DNA of 64,000 nt from Companilactobacillus huachuanensis. Its GTDB lineage: Bacteria; Bacillota; Bacilli; Lactobacillales; Lactobacillaceae. Shown here in pieces: positions 29,483 to 39,351 of this stretch (positions are counted from its first letter, which is position 1; each line of letters begins with the position of its first letter). The position numbers and the translations under genes were made by a program. Under the pieces are notes generated by a model. That model was not told the origin of the DNA, did not search any database, and saw only the letters and a program-made list of their open reading frames with translations. The stretch lies in NCBI RefSeq assembly GCF_005404815.1, contig NZ_BJDF01000004.1:105200-169199 (forward strand). The letters run 5' to 3'.

Positions 29483-30301
29483 CTAATCGTCAAAAACAGT
29501 ATATGGAGAGCGTCGTTTATGGGCTGTCTTTCTATACCAATTTTCAATAATCTCGGCACTTTCGTCTGAAATGTCTCTACCTTCAAGATAATCATCAATA
29601 TCTTTATAAGACACACCTAAAGCCTTTTCATCTGGCAAGCTAGGACGGTCCTCCTCCAAATCAGCTGTTGGAGTTTTCTCATAAAGATTCTTGGGAGCGT
29701 CAAGTTTGGCTAACATGGCCTTGCCTTGACGTTTATCCAAACGGAATAACGGCGTTACATCTGCAGCGCCATCACCAAATTTTGTATAAAATCCAGTTAT
29801 GTTTTCGGCTGCATGGTCAGTTCCGACAACAACACCTTGATTATCACCAGCAATCGCATATTGTGCGATCATTCTAGTTCTAGCCTTGATATTGCCTTTA
29901 TTAAAATCAGAAATAGTTAAATCATTACTTTCAACAGCTTTCACCATTGCATCAACACTATCCTTGATGTTGACCCGAACAACTTTATCAGCCTGCATCC
30001 ATTCAATAGCTTGCATACAATCAGATTCGTCAGCTTGTTCACCATAAGGCAACCGAACAGCGATAAATTGATATGCTGCATCACCGGTTTCCACACGTAA
30101 TTCAGTCATAGCAATTTCTGACAGTCTACCGGCCAAAGTCGAATCTTGTCCACCAGAGATACCTAGTACAAGTGTTTTTAAGAAACTGTGTGTTGTTAGA
30201 TAATTTTTGAGAAAGTCCACTGAACGTCTAATTTCAACTTCAGGATCAATCTCTGGCTTAGTCTTTTCAAATTCAATAATTTCTTTTTGCAATGGTCTCA
30301 T
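29483..30301 (-). CDS. nadE: Ammonia-dependent NAD synthetase
   Basis: 272 residues, the short form without a glutaminase domain. The ATP pyrophosphatase P-loop is [17 protein letters not shown] and later [35 protein letters not shown] is diagnostic of NadE. It amidates nicotinate adenine dinucleotide to NAD in the last step of synthesis. It follows pncB by 2 bp, so the two form a nicotinate salvage operon; the NAD-dependent ligase and the NADH oxidase in this window depend on the product. Confidence 0.96.
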   Translation of the reverse strand: MRPLQKEIIEFEKTKPEIDPEVEIRRSVDFLKNYLTTHSFLKTLVLGISGGQDSTLAGRLSEIAMTELRVETGDAAYQFIAVRLPYGEQADESDCMQAIEWMQADKVVRVNIKDSVDAMVKAVESNDLTISDFNKGNIKARTRMIAQYAIAGDNQGVVVGTDHAAENITGFYTKFGDGAADVTPLFRLDKRQGKAMLAKLDAPKNLYEKTPTADLEEDRPSLPDEKALGVSYKDIDDYLEGRDISDESAEIIENWYRKTAHKRRSPYTVFDD

Positions 30302-30303
30302 TT

Positions 30304-31779
30304 TTAGTCACCTAATCTAATGTTGTTTACATCATTTCTAATCTTCTCAATATACTTCATCTTATGACTATATAGTTTTGAAGATAAATCAACAGGATAG
30401 ACTTGAGGATTCAAAATACGTTTGTATTCATCCCAAAGTGAATCGAGGTTATCAGCGCAATACTTTCGGATCTCTTTAACATTTGGCAAATCATAAACTA
30501 ATTTTCCATTTGTAAAAATCTCATGCAACAATGGCTTAGCTTGGAAATCTTCCACTGTCTTATTGATGTAAGTGTATTGTGGATGGAACATATAAAGTGA
30601 ACTGTGCTCTCTTGGATCTTCATTCCAGAAAGTAACATAGTCACCTTCAGATTTATCATTCTTTTCGTTATTAGTAATTCGCCAAACTTGCTTTTTACCA
30701 GGTGTGGAAATCTTAGCTGCATTACTTGAAAGTTTCAAAGTATCCATCATGTTGCCTTTGGAATCCTCAATACTTACCAATTTATAAACAGCACCTAAAG
30801 CTGGTTGATCAAAGGCTGTTATAACCTTTGTACCAATACCCCAGACGTCAATTTTAGCATCTTGCATCTTCAAGTTTAAAACGGTCTTTTCATCCAAATC
30901 ATTGGAAGCGTATATCTTGGCATTTGGAAAACCGGCTTCGTCCAATTGTTTTCTAACACGCTTAGAAATATAGGCCATATCACCAGAATCAATTCTGACA
31001 CCTTCAAAGTTGATTTTGTCACCCATCTCACGGGCAACCTTAATTGCACTAGGCACACCACTCTTCAAAGTATCATAAGTATCAACTAGGAAAACACAAT
31101 TCTTATGAGTTGTGGCATAAGCTTTGAAAGCATCATATTCGTTACGATATGTTTGTACCAAGGCGTGAGCATGTGTTCCTGAGATTGGAATGCCAAACAA
31201 TTTCCCGGCCAAAACATTACTTGTAGCATCAAATCCAGCAATATATGCGGCTCTAGTACCCCAAATAGCAGCATCGACTTCTTGAGCACGGCGTGAACCA
31301 AATTCCATAACTGGATCATCACCGCAGACAGTTTTGATTCGAGCAGCCTTAGTAGCAATCAAAGTTTGGAAGTTCACCATATTCAAAATAGCAGTTTCAA
31401 TCAGTTGGCATTGTGCCAATGGACCTTCAACTTGTAAAATTGGTTCTTCATTGAAAACCAAGTCACCTTCAAAGGCTGACCGAACTGTACAACTGAATTG
31501 CATATCTTTTAGCCAACGTAAAAATTCCTCATCGAATTCCCCGTATTCACGCAAGTAATCGATATCTGAATCTGAAAAGCTTAAATTTTTAAGATAATTA
31601 ACGACATGTTCTAGTCCTGCAAAAACGGCAAAACCATTGTCGAAAGGCAAACTTCTGAAGTAAACTTCAAAAACAGCCCGACGGTTGTGCAAACCCTTCT
31701 TCCAGTATGTATACATCATATTTAATTCATAATAATCTGTATGCAAAGTTAAATCTTCATTTTGAAATTGAGTCATCAT
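30304..31779 (-). CDS. pncB: Nicotinate phosphoribosyltransferase
   Basis: 491 residues. Converts nicotinate and PRPP to nicotinate mononucleotide, the entry step of NAD salvage. Features: [18 protein letters not shown] at the N-terminus with the conserved Thr-Asp-Tyr-Tyr, [42 protein letters not shown] with the catalytic-site His, and [24 protein letters not shown] for the phosphate-binding region. GGGAG precedes two successive ATG codons; the second is the better spaced. Co-transcribed with nadE. Confidence 0.96.
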   Translation of the reverse strand: MMTQFQNEDLTLHTDYYELNMMYTYWKKGLHNRRAVFEVYFRSLPFDNGFAVFAGLEHVVNYLKNLSFSDSDIDYLREYGEFDEEFLRWLKDMQFSCTVRSAFEGDLVFNEEPILQVEGPLAQCQLIETAILNMVNFQTLIATKAARIKTVCGDDPVMEFGSRRAQEVDAAIWGTRAAYIAGFDATSNVLAGKLFGIPISGTHAHALVQTYRNEYDAFKAYATTHKNCVFLVDTYDTLKSGVPSAIKVAREMGDKINFEGVRIDSGDMAYISKRVRKQLDEAGFPNAKIYASNDLDEKTVLNLKMQDAKIDVWGIGTKVITAFDQPALGAVYKLVSIEDSKGNMMDTLKLSSNAAKISTPGKKQVWRITNNEKNDKSEGDYVTFWNEDPREHSSLYMFHPQYTYINKTVEDFQAKPLLHEIFTNGKLVYDLPNVKEIRKYCADNLDSLWDEYKRILNPQVYPVDLSSKLYSHKMKYIEKIRNDVNNIRLGD

Positions 31780-31851
31780 AACTCCCTTATAAATTTATAT
31801 TAGAGGCTAGAGATTTTTGAAATCAATCTCTATAACATCATATATTTTACA

Positions 31852-32928
31852 TTAATCCGCATTTAAAGTCGCTTCGTATCCATCATTTACTTTATGTGCT
31901 AATTCTTCGATTGAATAGTTATCTCGAACCTCTTGATAAAGTGCCAAACCTTTTTGATCAAGGTTGCCATCACGCCACATTGAGTGTGCGTCATTCAATG
32001 CCGAGATCAACCCTTTTTCATCTCCAGAATCGACTAACCAACCAGTGTCAGAGTTGATAACTTTATCGGTAGCACCGACATTTGTAGCAATTACTGGCTT
32101 TCCATAAGCAGCCGATTCAAGATATACCGTAGGTAAACTTTCTGACTTAGAAGTTAGTACGGAAACGTCACATTCTTGATAATAATCACCCGTGTTTTCA
32201 CGGAAACCAACGAATTCAACTTTGTCCTTAATACCTAACTCTTGAACTAATTTACGCAAATCATCCATCAATGGACCATCGCCAACTAGTGTCAAACGAT
32301 AATTGAACTTAACTTTACTCAAAGCTTCAAGTAACAAACGATGATTTTTGACATCCACCAAACGTGCTACCTCCAACAAACTAAACGTTGATTGACGATT
32401 AAAGCGTGGATTGATACCAGTAAAATCAATGGCATTGAAAACCTCAAACGTTTTGCTAGATCTGATTTTCAATGCTTCGAAATATTCTTCCAAGTCTGGA
32501 TTCATATAGAAAAGCGAATCTGCGCTTTTTAGAGCGTGTAAATTCAACTTAAGCATAACTTTACCTTTGAGACCTGAAAAATCAATACGAGGGTCAGAAT
32601 GGACAGTTATGACCCATTTAGCATTGATTTTCTTTCTGATCAAAGACACGATATAGTTAGCACGTGGTCCATGTGTATGCACAATATCGAAGTGATTATT
32701 ATTAATATAGTTTGTTAATGGCTTTAGAATCGATAGATCAAAACGTTGTTTCTGTTTCATTACCGATACACTTAGACCATTTTCACGCGCCATCTTCGAA
32801 ACTGGACCTTCTTGAAAAGTTAATAAAGTACTCTTTTCGCCAGTTAACTTTTGACCTTTCATCAGGTTAACAATATATGTACGAGCTCCACCGTCTTCAT
32901 TGCCGGCATTAATATGTAAAACCCTCAT
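31852..32928 (-). CDS. GT4-family glycosyltransferase
   Basis: About 358 residues, GT-B fold. The frame is open to 33036, but GAGGTGTCTTA precedes the ATG at 32928, giving MRVLHINAGNEDGGARTYIVNLMKG, a normal N-terminus with the Gly-rich acceptor loop. The donor site is in SKSESLPTVYLESAAYGKPVIATNVGATDKV (the E-x7-E motif). It is transcribed away from the tagA-like gene, from a shared 58-bp region. Likely cytoplasmic and membrane-associated, in wall or exopolysaccharide synthesis; the sugar is not predictable. Confidence 0.85.
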   Translation of the reverse strand: MRVLHINAGNEDGGARTYIVNLMKGQKLTGEKSTLLTFQEGPVSKMARENGLSVSVMKQKQRFDLSILKPLTNYINNNHFDIVHTHGPRANYIVSLIRKKINAKWVITVHSDPRIDFSGLKGKVMLKLNLHALKSADSLFYMNPDLEEYFEALKIRSSKTFEVFNAIDFTGINPRFNRQSTFSLLEVARLVDVKNHRLLLEALSKVKFNYRLTLVGDGPLMDDLRKLVQELGIKDKVEFVGFRENTGDYYQECDVSVLTSKSESLPTVYLESAAYGKPVIATNVGATDKVINSDTGWLVDSGDEKGLISALNDAHSMWRDGNLDQKGLALYQEVRDNYSIEELAHKVNDGYEATLNAD

Positions 32929-32986
32929 TAAGACACCTCTCAAATTAATCTTTCTCGTGTATAATAATACATTAAAGGAGAACGCC

Positions 32987-33715
32987 ATGCACAAAAATAG
33001 AGTAAATATTTTAGGTACAGAGTTTGATAATTTCACTACAAAACAATTTCATAAATACTTAGATGATGATCTAGATATAAAAGCAAACAAGTTCATCGTA
33101 ACACCTAATCCTGAAATTGTTCTTTCTGCTAGAAAAGATACCAACTTTTCAGAAATTGTCAATAATGCTGATTACGTCATTCCTGATGGCATCGGAGTAA
33201 TCAAAGGAGCCAAGAGTCTTGGAACTCCTCTCCACGAACGCATTACAGGGTTCGATACTTTACAATATTTAGTTGAAGCGGCTAACCGCAAATTTTCAAA
33301 AGTTTATTTGCTTGGTGCCAAACCAGAAGTAATTCAGGCCAGTGCTGAAAAAATCAAAAAAGATTATCCGCAGGTTGATTTAGTTGGGTATCATGATGGT
33401 TATTTCAAAAATGACGCAGATATCGTTGCTGAAATTGCTGAAAAGCAACCTAACATCGTTTTCGTTGCCCTAGGTTCCCCGAAGCAAGAAATTTTCATCA
33501 ATAAATATCGTAATACAGCTGATGCTATTTGGATCGGCGTCGGTGGAAGTTTCGACGTTTTCTCCGGCACTAAAAAGCGAGCTCCTAAAATTATTCAGAA
33601 ATTGAATCTGGAGTGGTTCTACCGTTTGGTTAAGGAGCCTACTCGTTTTGGTCGAATGTTGGCAATTCCTCGATATATGAATTTAATTAATAAAGAAAAG
33701 AAAAATCGTCTTTAA
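32987..33715 (+). CDS. tagA: WecG/TagA/CpsF family glycosyltransferase
   Basis: 242 residues of the GT26 family, which add N-acetylmannosamine (TagA) or related sugars to a lipid-linked GlcNAc at the start of wall teichoic acid or capsule synthesis. Landmarks: TPNPEIVLSARKD, YVIPDGIGVIKGAK, VYLLGAKPEV, VALGSPKQEIFI, IGVGGSFDVFSGTKKRAPK and the C-terminal LEWFYRLVKEPTRFGRMLAIPRY. The frame is open from 32900, but AAAGGAGAACGCC before the ATG at 32987 sets the start. TATAAT at 32962 is a good -10. Followed by a strong hairpin terminator. Confidence 0.92.
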   Translation: MHKNRVNILGTEFDNFTTKQFHKYLDDDLDIKANKFIVTPNPEIVLSARKDTNFSEIVNNADYVIPDGIGVIKGAKSLGTPLHERITGFDTLQYLVEAANRKFSKVYLLGAKPEVIQASAEKIKKDYPQVDLVGYHDGYFKNDADIVAEIAEKQPNIVFVALGSPKQEIFINKYRNTADAIWIGVGGSFDVFSGTKKRAPKIIQKLNLEWFYRLVKEPTRFGRMLAIPRYMNLINKEKKNRL

Positions 33716-33814
33716 TTATGCCGTATCCAGAGATGAGACATATTCCGACTAAATGCTCTTGTTAAAATTTGTTTTTTCTCGTTGAAGTGTATTTATCAAA
33801 CTAACCTAAAAATT

Positions 33815-33865
33815 AAAAAAGATTGTAATCCGAATTTTTCATTCGTTGGATTACAATCTTTTTTT
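33815..33865. terminator. Bidirectional terminator between tagA-like and O-antigen-ligase-like genes
   Basis: AAAAGATTGTAATCC pairs perfectly with GGATTACAATCTTTT, with A-run before and T-run after; it serves two converging genes. Confidence 0.92.
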
Positions 33866-33898
33866 GTATATATATGCAGTGACTCTAAAACGAGTTCC

Positions 33899-33999
33899 GC
33901 AGGCCAATTTCTTCCGCTTTTCATAGATAAGTAAATCACACGCAAGAACGGCGTGCAATTCACTTATCTACGAAAATGCTCGGAAATTCCCGGGCCTGC
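33899..33999. repeat. Long imperfect hairpin, unrelated in sequence to the cloverleaf element
   Basis: GCAGGCC (33899) pairs with GGGCCTGC (33992), then ATTTC/GGAAAT, then TAGATAAGT (33924-33932) with ACTTATCTA (33962-33970), then CGC/GCG around a short loop. About 100 bp, occurring once in this window, directly behind the bidirectional terminator and before the 3' end of the O-antigen-ligase-like gene. Possibly one copy of another dispersed palindrome family. Confidence 0.6.
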
Positions 34000-34036
34000 T
34001 CCACTCTCTTTTTCTAAACCGCCCTGTCTACGCTCT

Positions 34037-35431
34037 CTAATCTTCGACATCTATTGTCTCTGGATTTTGACCACTTCTTATAAAGATTCTCGCATTTAAC
34101 ATCGCATAGCCTAAAATCGAAACGAAATAAATACTTACTGAAGGTGCTTCGATAACGTGTCCTGTCATCAACGCCATTCCGAATCCCAACGCTACACTGG
34201 ATACTAACATAGCCCACTTAAACGACCACATGTACTTGAACTTCATCACGAACGCACCGATAAGATATATCAAGCAATATAGCAATGGTGCTAAATAGAC
34301 AATGGTTCCTAAAATACCGAATTGGAAGAAGATATCAATGTAGTCCATTTCTACCAATTTGGCTTTCTTCTCACTCTTAAAACTAGTTGCATATCCCATA
34401 CCAAATACTTTTTGCGCTGGGGTTGCCTTGGCATAATTGTGAGAAGCGTTTTCGAAATAGACTGTCCGACCACTTAGTAAGTATGAAACAGTCTTATTAG
34501 TTTCCACATACTTTCTCTGGTCTTTAGTAATACCCTTTTTTGTCTTAGCTTGTTTCTTTTTATACTTAATCATATCATTGTGCAATTCAGCAGTTCTTGA
34601 AACTGCCATGGCTGGGTAAGCCGCAAATACTCCACCAAGTGTTATGACTAATAAAGCCACGATACCGGCGTTAAACTTACGATTACCTTTTTCTCGAATG
34701 AAGTGAATTACTGCAGTCAAAATCGCCATACATATACCAAAGAGAATTGCTAACAATGAACCTTTTGTCCCTATCAATAAAGCTGAATAGATTGCCAAAA
34801 CGATTGTTAACCAATAGTAGACTCTCGACCATTTGTCAACTTTATTCAAGGCATACCAAACCATAATTGGAAAGGCAATTGAAACGATAGCACTCAACTC
34901 ATTAGCAGCGTAGAACCAACCACTTTCACCTAATTTATAATAAGCATATGAGCTGAAACTTGTGTTTGTAAAGTGGGCCACAATCATGATAATACTGATA
35001 ATATTAATGGCATAAAAAATCACTTTAGGGAAATAACGGTTGATAATTCGATCTTCCGCTAATTCTTCAAACGCATAAAAGTACCCCAGCAACATGACTG
35101 GATAATACAAACTTTTAGCTAACGTTGTTATTTCTAGTGATGGAATAAATAAAACTTTTTGTTTGTAATTAACAATTAAACTGATTATCGAAACTATTCC
35201 CAAAATCACGAAATAGCAAATGACTCGAAACCCTTGTTTATTATCCCGATTTAATATCAGGAATATTAGGATATAAAACGCCGTAACAGCCATAACAGCC
35301 ATTCGAATCAATATCCCAAAGGTTATATTAATATGTGCTTGAGCCATCAGTCCGGTAACAGCATCTAATACAGGTTGAAAAACAATATATAGCATCAAGA
35401 AGATACTGTACTTTTTTATAAAGCTTTGCAT
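34037..35431 (-). CDS. O-antigen ligase/polymerase-like membrane protein
   Basis: 464 residues with about eleven to twelve membrane helices and one long outer loop (residues about 285-360, rich in Lys, with GRTVYFENASHNYAKATPAQKVFGMGY) in the place of the periplasmic loop of WaaL/Wzy_C proteins. These ligate or polymerise lipid-linked glycans. The conserved Arg and His of the loop are compatible with that family. GGGAG precedes the ATG. Monocistronic; tagA and the GT4 gene nearby suggest surface polysaccharide assembly. Confidence 0.75.
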   Translation of the reverse strand: MQSFIKKYSIFLMLYIVFQPVLDAVTGLMAQAHINITFGILIRMAVMAVTAFYILIFLILNRDNKQGFRVICYFVILGIVSIISLIVNYKQKVLFIPSLEITTLAKSLYYPVMLLGYFYAFEELAEDRIINRYFPKVIFYAINIISIIMIVAHFTNTSFSSYAYYKLGESGWFYAANELSAIVSIAFPIMVWYALNKVDKWSRVYYWLTIVLAIYSALLIGTKGSLLAILFGICMAILTAVIHFIREKGNRKFNAGIVALLVITLGGVFAAYPAMAVSRTAELHNDMIKYKKKQAKTKKGITKDQRKYVETNKTVSYLLSGRTVYFENASHNYAKATPAQKVFGMGYATSFKSEKKAKLVEMDYIDIFFQFGILGTIVYLAPLLYCLIYLIGAFVMKFKYMWSFKWAMLVSSVALGFGMALMTGHVIEAPSVSIYFVSILGYAMLNARIFIRSGQNPETIDVED

Positions 35432-35804
35432 AAGTGACTCCCAGTTAAAAATTTAAAAAACATATCAGGTTACATCTTACCCTAAATCGATTTTTAAAGA
35501 AATTAATTATCTCAATTAAAGTTTGAAACCTGTTTTTTATTTTGGATATTTGTTCACTGCTGGTGAATTCTCTGGCAACCTACAGCTAAATTATTCGTTA
35601 CTTGATAATGAGTTGAAGTTCAAGAATAGCCTGTTTTAATCATTTGATTACTTACGGATTAAATGACCATTAGAAAACAAGTTCCTCATCAAAATTATTA
35701 GTACTATAATACCAAAAACATTCTGAAGTTTCACTTACCTCACATCATAAGACATGTACACCAGTTGCAGGCTTCCAGAGACGGCAAAATTTTTAAGTTA
35801 TTAT
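35432..35804. other. Gene-free interval with a probable element fragment
   Basis: No credible ORF. GGCTTCCAGAGACGGCAAA at about 35769-35787 resembles the right border of a cloverleaf element (GCTCTGGAAACGGCATA), probably a relic. ACTATAATACC at 35703 is a possible -10. Confidence 0.35.
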
Positions 35805-36026
35805 CTAAAGGTTGAAAGGTGAAAAATAAACTAGTTGGAAGAGCTGAGAGTATTCATTTGCAGCGAAAGTGGCGTTATTGCTTCAGCAATTACACCACCG
35901 GGCATGTTGAAGACTCGCGGTTTTTGCGAGGCTTCAACCGAGGTCCGAGACCGCTTCCCAGGCTCGGGCCGTTCCGCGCAGCAATTGAATACTCTCAGCT
36001 CTGGAAACGGCCTACGGCATACTTAC
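35805..36026 (+). repeat. Cloverleaf element, subfamily A, left half deleted
   Basis: Left terminal repeat CTAAAGGTTGAAAGG is followed after about 15 bp directly by the structured half (AAACTAGTTGGAAGAGCTGAGAG...), so most of the left half is missing. All three arms and the closing stem are intact. The right terminal repeat is not recognisable. The end lies within 12 bp of the stop codon of the GntR gene on the opposite strand. Confidence 0.85.
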
Positions 36027-36036
36027 TAAAAGGTTA

Positions 36037-36741
36037 CTATCTTTCTAAGTAAAACTCAAAACGGTCACCGGCATATTGTGAACGTACATATTCGAATGGA
36101 CGCTCATCATCCAACGTCGTTACTTGGCGAACTCGCAAAACAGCTGAACCACGTTTGACGTTTAAAAAGTTGGCGATTTTTTCTGAAGCAAGAATAGCTG
36201 ACACAGTTTGCGTTGCATCACCTAATTTTAACCCAGCTTTATCTTCAAGTGCTTTATAAAGTGAAGACGTAATGTCCTTTTTATTTAAACTATTGACGAT
36301 AACAATTGGAATAGTTGCTACTTCAAAACAAATTGGCTGTTTATCAGCATAACGAATTCTTTCCATCCGTAATACTTGATCACCATTTTTAAGTTTTAAT
36401 TTTTCAATTTCACTGATTGACGGATCTGCTACATGGTAGGACACGGTTTTACTTGAAGGTTTCTTACCCTGACTCTCAGTAATCTCAGTAAAACTGGTTG
36501 TTCCGGACATTTTTTCCTGAACCTTGCTACTGGCAACATAAGTACCTGACCCAACTTGACGTTGTAAGATTCCCTCATCAACAAGTGTTTGAATCGCTTG
36601 CCGTAATGTCATTCGACTAACATCAAAATCTTGAGAAAGCTGTCTCTCTGATGGGATACGTTCCCCAACAGCCCACTTGCCAGATTCAATTTCTTTTCTA
36701 ATTTCGTTATGAATTTGTATATATACTGGTACCTTCATCAT
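36037..36741 (-). CDS. GntR/HutC-family transcriptional regulator (UTRA domain)
   Basis: 234 residues: winged helix at residues 6-72 (YIQIHNEIRKEIESGKWAVGERIPSERQLSQDFDVSRMTLRQAIQTLVDEGILQRQVGSGTYV) and a UTRA effector domain after residue 90. Closest in layout to NagR/YvoA and TreR-like regulators, which sense phosphosugars. AAAGGAG precedes two ATGs. GAATTGGTCTAAAAAC at about 36801 in its own upstream region resembles half of a NagR-type site (TGGTCTAGACCA), hinting at autoregulation. No sugar operon is adjacent. Confidence 0.85.
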   Translation of the reverse strand: MMKVPVYIQIHNEIRKEIESGKWAVGERIPSERQLSQDFDVSRMTLRQAIQTLVDEGILQRQVGSGTYVASSKVQEKMSGTTSFTEITESQGKKPSSKTVSYHVADPSISEIEKLKLKNGDQVLRMERIRYADKQPICFEVATIPIVIVNSLNKKDITSSLYKALEDKAGLKLGDATQTVSAILASEKIANFLNVKRGSAVLRVRQVTTLDDERPFEYVRSQYAGDRFEFYLER

Positions 36742-36828
36742 ATGGACTCCTTTACGAGCATTACTTCTGTTAATTATACCGTATTTCTTTAGAAAATTAA
36801 GAATTGGTCTAAAAACTTAGAAAAAATA

Positions 36829-36863
36829 AAAAGGCAAAATTCAACGTATGAATTTTGCCTTTT
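36829..36863 (-). terminator. Terminator after the tRNA-Tyr/tRNA-Gln pair
   Basis: AAAAGGCAAAATTCA and TGAATTTTGCCTTTT form a perfect 15-bp stem around ACGTA, 8 bp after tRNA-Gln. Confidence 0.92.
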
Positions 36864-36871
36864 ACAGTTTA

Positions 36872-36943
36872 TTGGGTTAGCTGGATTCGAACCAGCGCAT
36901 GACAGGATCAAAACCTGTTGCCTTACCGCTTGGCTATAACCCA
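36872..36943 (-). tRNA. tRNA-Gln (anticodon TTG)
   Basis: 72 nt, acceptor TGGGTTA/TAACCCA, D-arm GCCAAGCGGTAAGGC, anticodon stem-loop ACAGG-TTTTGAT-CCTGT giving TTG, T-arm CTGGTTCGAATCCAG. Only 5 bp downstream of tRNA-Tyr, same transcript. CCA not encoded. This tRNA is charged through the GatCAB route encoded at the start of the window. Confidence 0.95.
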
Positions 36944-36948
36944 ATTAA

Positions 36949-37031
36949 TGGAGGGGAGTGGATTCGAACCACCGAACCCGAAGGAGCGGATTTACAGTCC
37001 GCCGCGTTTAGCCAGACTTCGCTACCCCTCC
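36949..37031 (-). tRNA. tRNA-Tyr (anticodon GTA)
   Basis: 83 nt, acceptor GGAGGGG/CCCCTCC, long variable arm, anticodon loop CTGTAAA giving GTA, T-arm GTGGTTCGAATCCAC. First of a two-tRNA transcript. Confidence 0.95.
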
Positions 37032-37199
37032 ATGTGTTTAACACATGTCTCATTCGACTTAATAATACTACCGAAAATCCAAGTTCATTTCAAGTAATTT
37101 TTTAATTTTTTTTATTTACTATACATTCTTCCACTGAATACCACGATAAGAAACTCATTTTATACCCACAGATCAGTATCTAACACCATGTGTTAATCA

Positions 37200-37340
37200 T
37201 AAATTAGTCGGAAGGCCTGAGAATATTTACTTGTTGTGAGTTAACAATTACACCACTGAGATTCGAGACCGCTTCTCAAACTCGGATTTATTCGCATAGC
37301 AGTTAAATATTCTCAGACCTGGAGATGTTCAACTCTTACC
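37200..37340 (+). repeat. Decayed cloverleaf element
   Basis: ATTAGTCGGAAGGCCTGAGAATATTTA at the left pairs with TAAATATTCTCAGACCTGG at the right; part of arm 1 (AACAATTACACCAC) and arm 3 (GATTCGAGACCGC...AACTCGG) remain, arm 2 is gone. Immediately followed by the next element at 37345. Confidence 0.65.
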
Positions 37341-37344
37341 TCAA

Positions 37345-37673
37345 CTAAAGATTGAAAAGTGAAAAACGAATATAACCATTGTTGTCACAAGCATAGAACA
37401 AATTTATTAAAATAAGCAGCCAGTTTTCATTTTATTTATTCCTGCAATTAAAAAATAAACTAGTTGGAAGAGCTGAGAGTATTCATTTGCAGCGAAAGTG
37501 GCGTTATTGCTTCAGCAATTACACCACCGGGCGTGTTGAAGACTCGCGGTTTTTGCGAGGCTTCAACCGAGGTTCGAGACCGCTTTCTGGCTCGGGCCGT
37601 TCCGCGCAGCAAATGAATACTCTCAGCTCTGGAAACGGCATACGACATACTTACCTAAACTTTCAACCTTTAG
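37345..37673 (+). mobile_element. Cloverleaf element, subfamily A, full length (best reference copy)
   Basis: 329 bp from CTAAAGATTGAAAAG to CTTTCAACCTTTAG. The closing stem is a perfect 21-bp inverted repeat (GAGCTGAGAGTATTC... with its complement before CTGGAAACGG). Arm 1 GTGGCGTTATTGCT/AGCAATTACACCAC, arm 2 GTTGAAGACTCGC/GCGAGGCTTCAAC, arm 3 GGTTCGAG...CTCGGGCC. No target duplication is seen, perhaps because it abuts an older element on the left. Confidence 0.92.
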
Positions 37674-37688
37674 CTACCCCCAACAAAA

Positions 37689-37722
37689 AAAGACCGCAGA
37701 CTTAAAAAAGTCTACAATCTTT
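37689..37722 (-). terminator. Terminator of the peptide transporter gene
   Basis: Minus strand GATTGTAGACTTTTTTAAGTCTGCGGTC forms a stem (AGACTT/AAGTCT core) followed by seven T. Confidence 0.8.
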
Positions 37723-37731
37723 ATAATTTTT

Positions 37732-39207
37732 TTAATTTACACCTTGCATCATCTTTTTAATCCATGGAACACAAAGAATCAACAATACGGCTGCAACTAA
37801 TGTAACGATACCTGTAATTCCAAAGAACATCATTTCATTCTTAGGATCTCCAGGAACAAATAACTTAACAATTTGAGCATTAGCGGCTTGTCCAGCTGAA
37901 TCAGCCAAGAACCACATACTCATCATTTGACCAGAAAAGGCCTTAGGAGCAAGTTTAGTTGTTGCTGACAAACCAACTGGCGAGATCAACATTTCACCAA
38001 TTTCAATGATTCCCCAACTGAGAACTAACCAAAGTGGACTGATCTTGCCACCAACATTTAATCCTGCTAAAGGAATTAGCAAGACGAAATATGAAATGGC
38101 TGTGGCCACTAATCCCATCCAGAATTTAGATGGTGATGATGGTTGACGCTTACCTAATTTAATCCATAACCACGCAAAGAATGGTGTATAGATAATGATA
38201 AAGAATGGATTAAGCATTTGGAATTGTGGTGCTGATAAATGTAATCCAGCAAAGTTCAATTGTGTTTGTTCTGCGGCAAATAATGCCAAAACAACTGAAC
38301 CTTGTTCTTCAATTGCCCAGAAGATCATAGCAGCAATGAACAATGGAATATACGCAAAAACACGTGATCTTTCAACTTTAGTAACTTTCTTGCTTGTTAG
38401 CATCATGATGAAGTAACCAACAGGCAAACCGATACCCAAGATACTGATAATCATTATAACGTTGTCAATTGTAAAGGCACGTGCAAAAATCAATGCCACA
38501 ACAATAATAACAATTGCTACAACTGCAATTGAAACTCGTTTAATAAATCTGCCACGTTCTGCATCCGTAATTGGATCTGGAGCGTGTAAACTTGATTCTG
38601 GCAAGTACTTACGTCCATCCCACCAGTAAACGATCAAACCAATAAACATACCGATAGCAGCTAATGAGAAACCAGCGTGGAAATTAAAGGCATTACTCAT
38701 ACTGTTAACAGCTTGTGGAGCAAATAGTGAACCCAAGTTGATACCCATGACATAAATACTGAATCCGGAATCACGTCTTGGATCTCCCTCTGTATATAAT
38801 CCACCAACCATTTCGGATACGTTTGGTTTCAAAAGTCCAGTACCAATAACAATTAGTCCAATAGATAGGAACAATCCTGTTTCACCAATTGGAAGCGATA
38901 AGACGATGTGACCAAACATGATCAACACACCACCCCAGAAGACTGTTCTTCTGGCTCCCAAAAGTCTATCACTGATAAATCCACCTAGAACACTTGACAT
39001 ATAAACAAGTGAACCATAGATTGACATAACAGAAGCAGCAGTAGTACGGTCCATCCCTAGACCACCCTTAGTTACTGCATAGTACATATAGAAAAGTAAA
39101 ATGGCACGCATACCGTAGTAACTGAATCTTTCCCAAAATTCAGTTAGGAATAATGTACGCAAGCCTGTCGGTTGTCCGAAGAAACCTCGATCTTTTTTCT
39201 CGTCCAT
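37732..39207 (-). CDS. dtpT: POT-family di-/tripeptide:proton symporter
   Basis: 491 residues, about fourteen membrane helices. The N-terminus shows the POT signature FLTEFWERFSYYGMRAILLFYMYY with the proton-coupling ExxER motif, and the second PTR2 motif follows (GGFISDRLLGARRTVFWGG). Closest in layout to lactococcal DtpT, which imports di- and tripeptides. GAGGAG precedes the ATG. Monocistronic with its own terminator. Peptide uptake suits the amino-acid-auxotrophic life of lactobacilli. Confidence 0.93.
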   Translation of the reverse strand: MDEKKDRGFFGQPTGLRTLFLTEFWERFSYYGMRAILLFYMYYAVTKGGLGMDRTTAASVMSIYGSLVYMSSVLGGFISDRLLGARRTVFWGGVLIMFGHIVLSLPIGETGLFLSIGLIVIGTGLLKPNVSEMVGGLYTEGDPRRDSGFSIYVMGINLGSLFAPQAVNSMSNAFNFHAGFSLAAIGMFIGLIVYWWDGRKYLPESSLHAPDPITDAERGRFIKRVSIAVVAIVIIVVALIFARAFTIDNVIMIISILGIGLPVGYFIMMLTSKKVTKVERSRVFAYIPLFIAAMIFWAIEEQGSVVLALFAAEQTQLNFAGLHLSAPQFQMLNPFFIIIYTPFFAWLWIKLGKRQPSSPSKFWMGLVATAISYFVLLIPLAGLNVGGKISPLWLVLSWGIIEIGEMLISPVGLSATTKLAPKAFSGQMMSMWFLADSAGQAANAQIVKLFVPGDPKNEMMFFGITGIVTLVAAVLLILCVPWIKKMMQGVN

Positions 39208-39311
39208 TAAAAAATTCTCCTCACATTACACAATGATGTATTAATATTAAACTTTCAAAATCTATGTGTCAAAGTATTTTTAATAAAAACACTACAAATC
39301 CTTATATACCA

Positions 39312-39350
39312 GCAAAAAAAAATAAGAGCCCTTTAATATAGACTCTTATT
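39312..39350 (-). terminator. Terminator of the second glpK paralogue
   Basis: AATAAGAG (39321-39328) pairs with CTCTTATT (39343-39350), followed on the minus strand by a run of T. Confidence 0.82.
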
Positions 39351-39351
39351 T

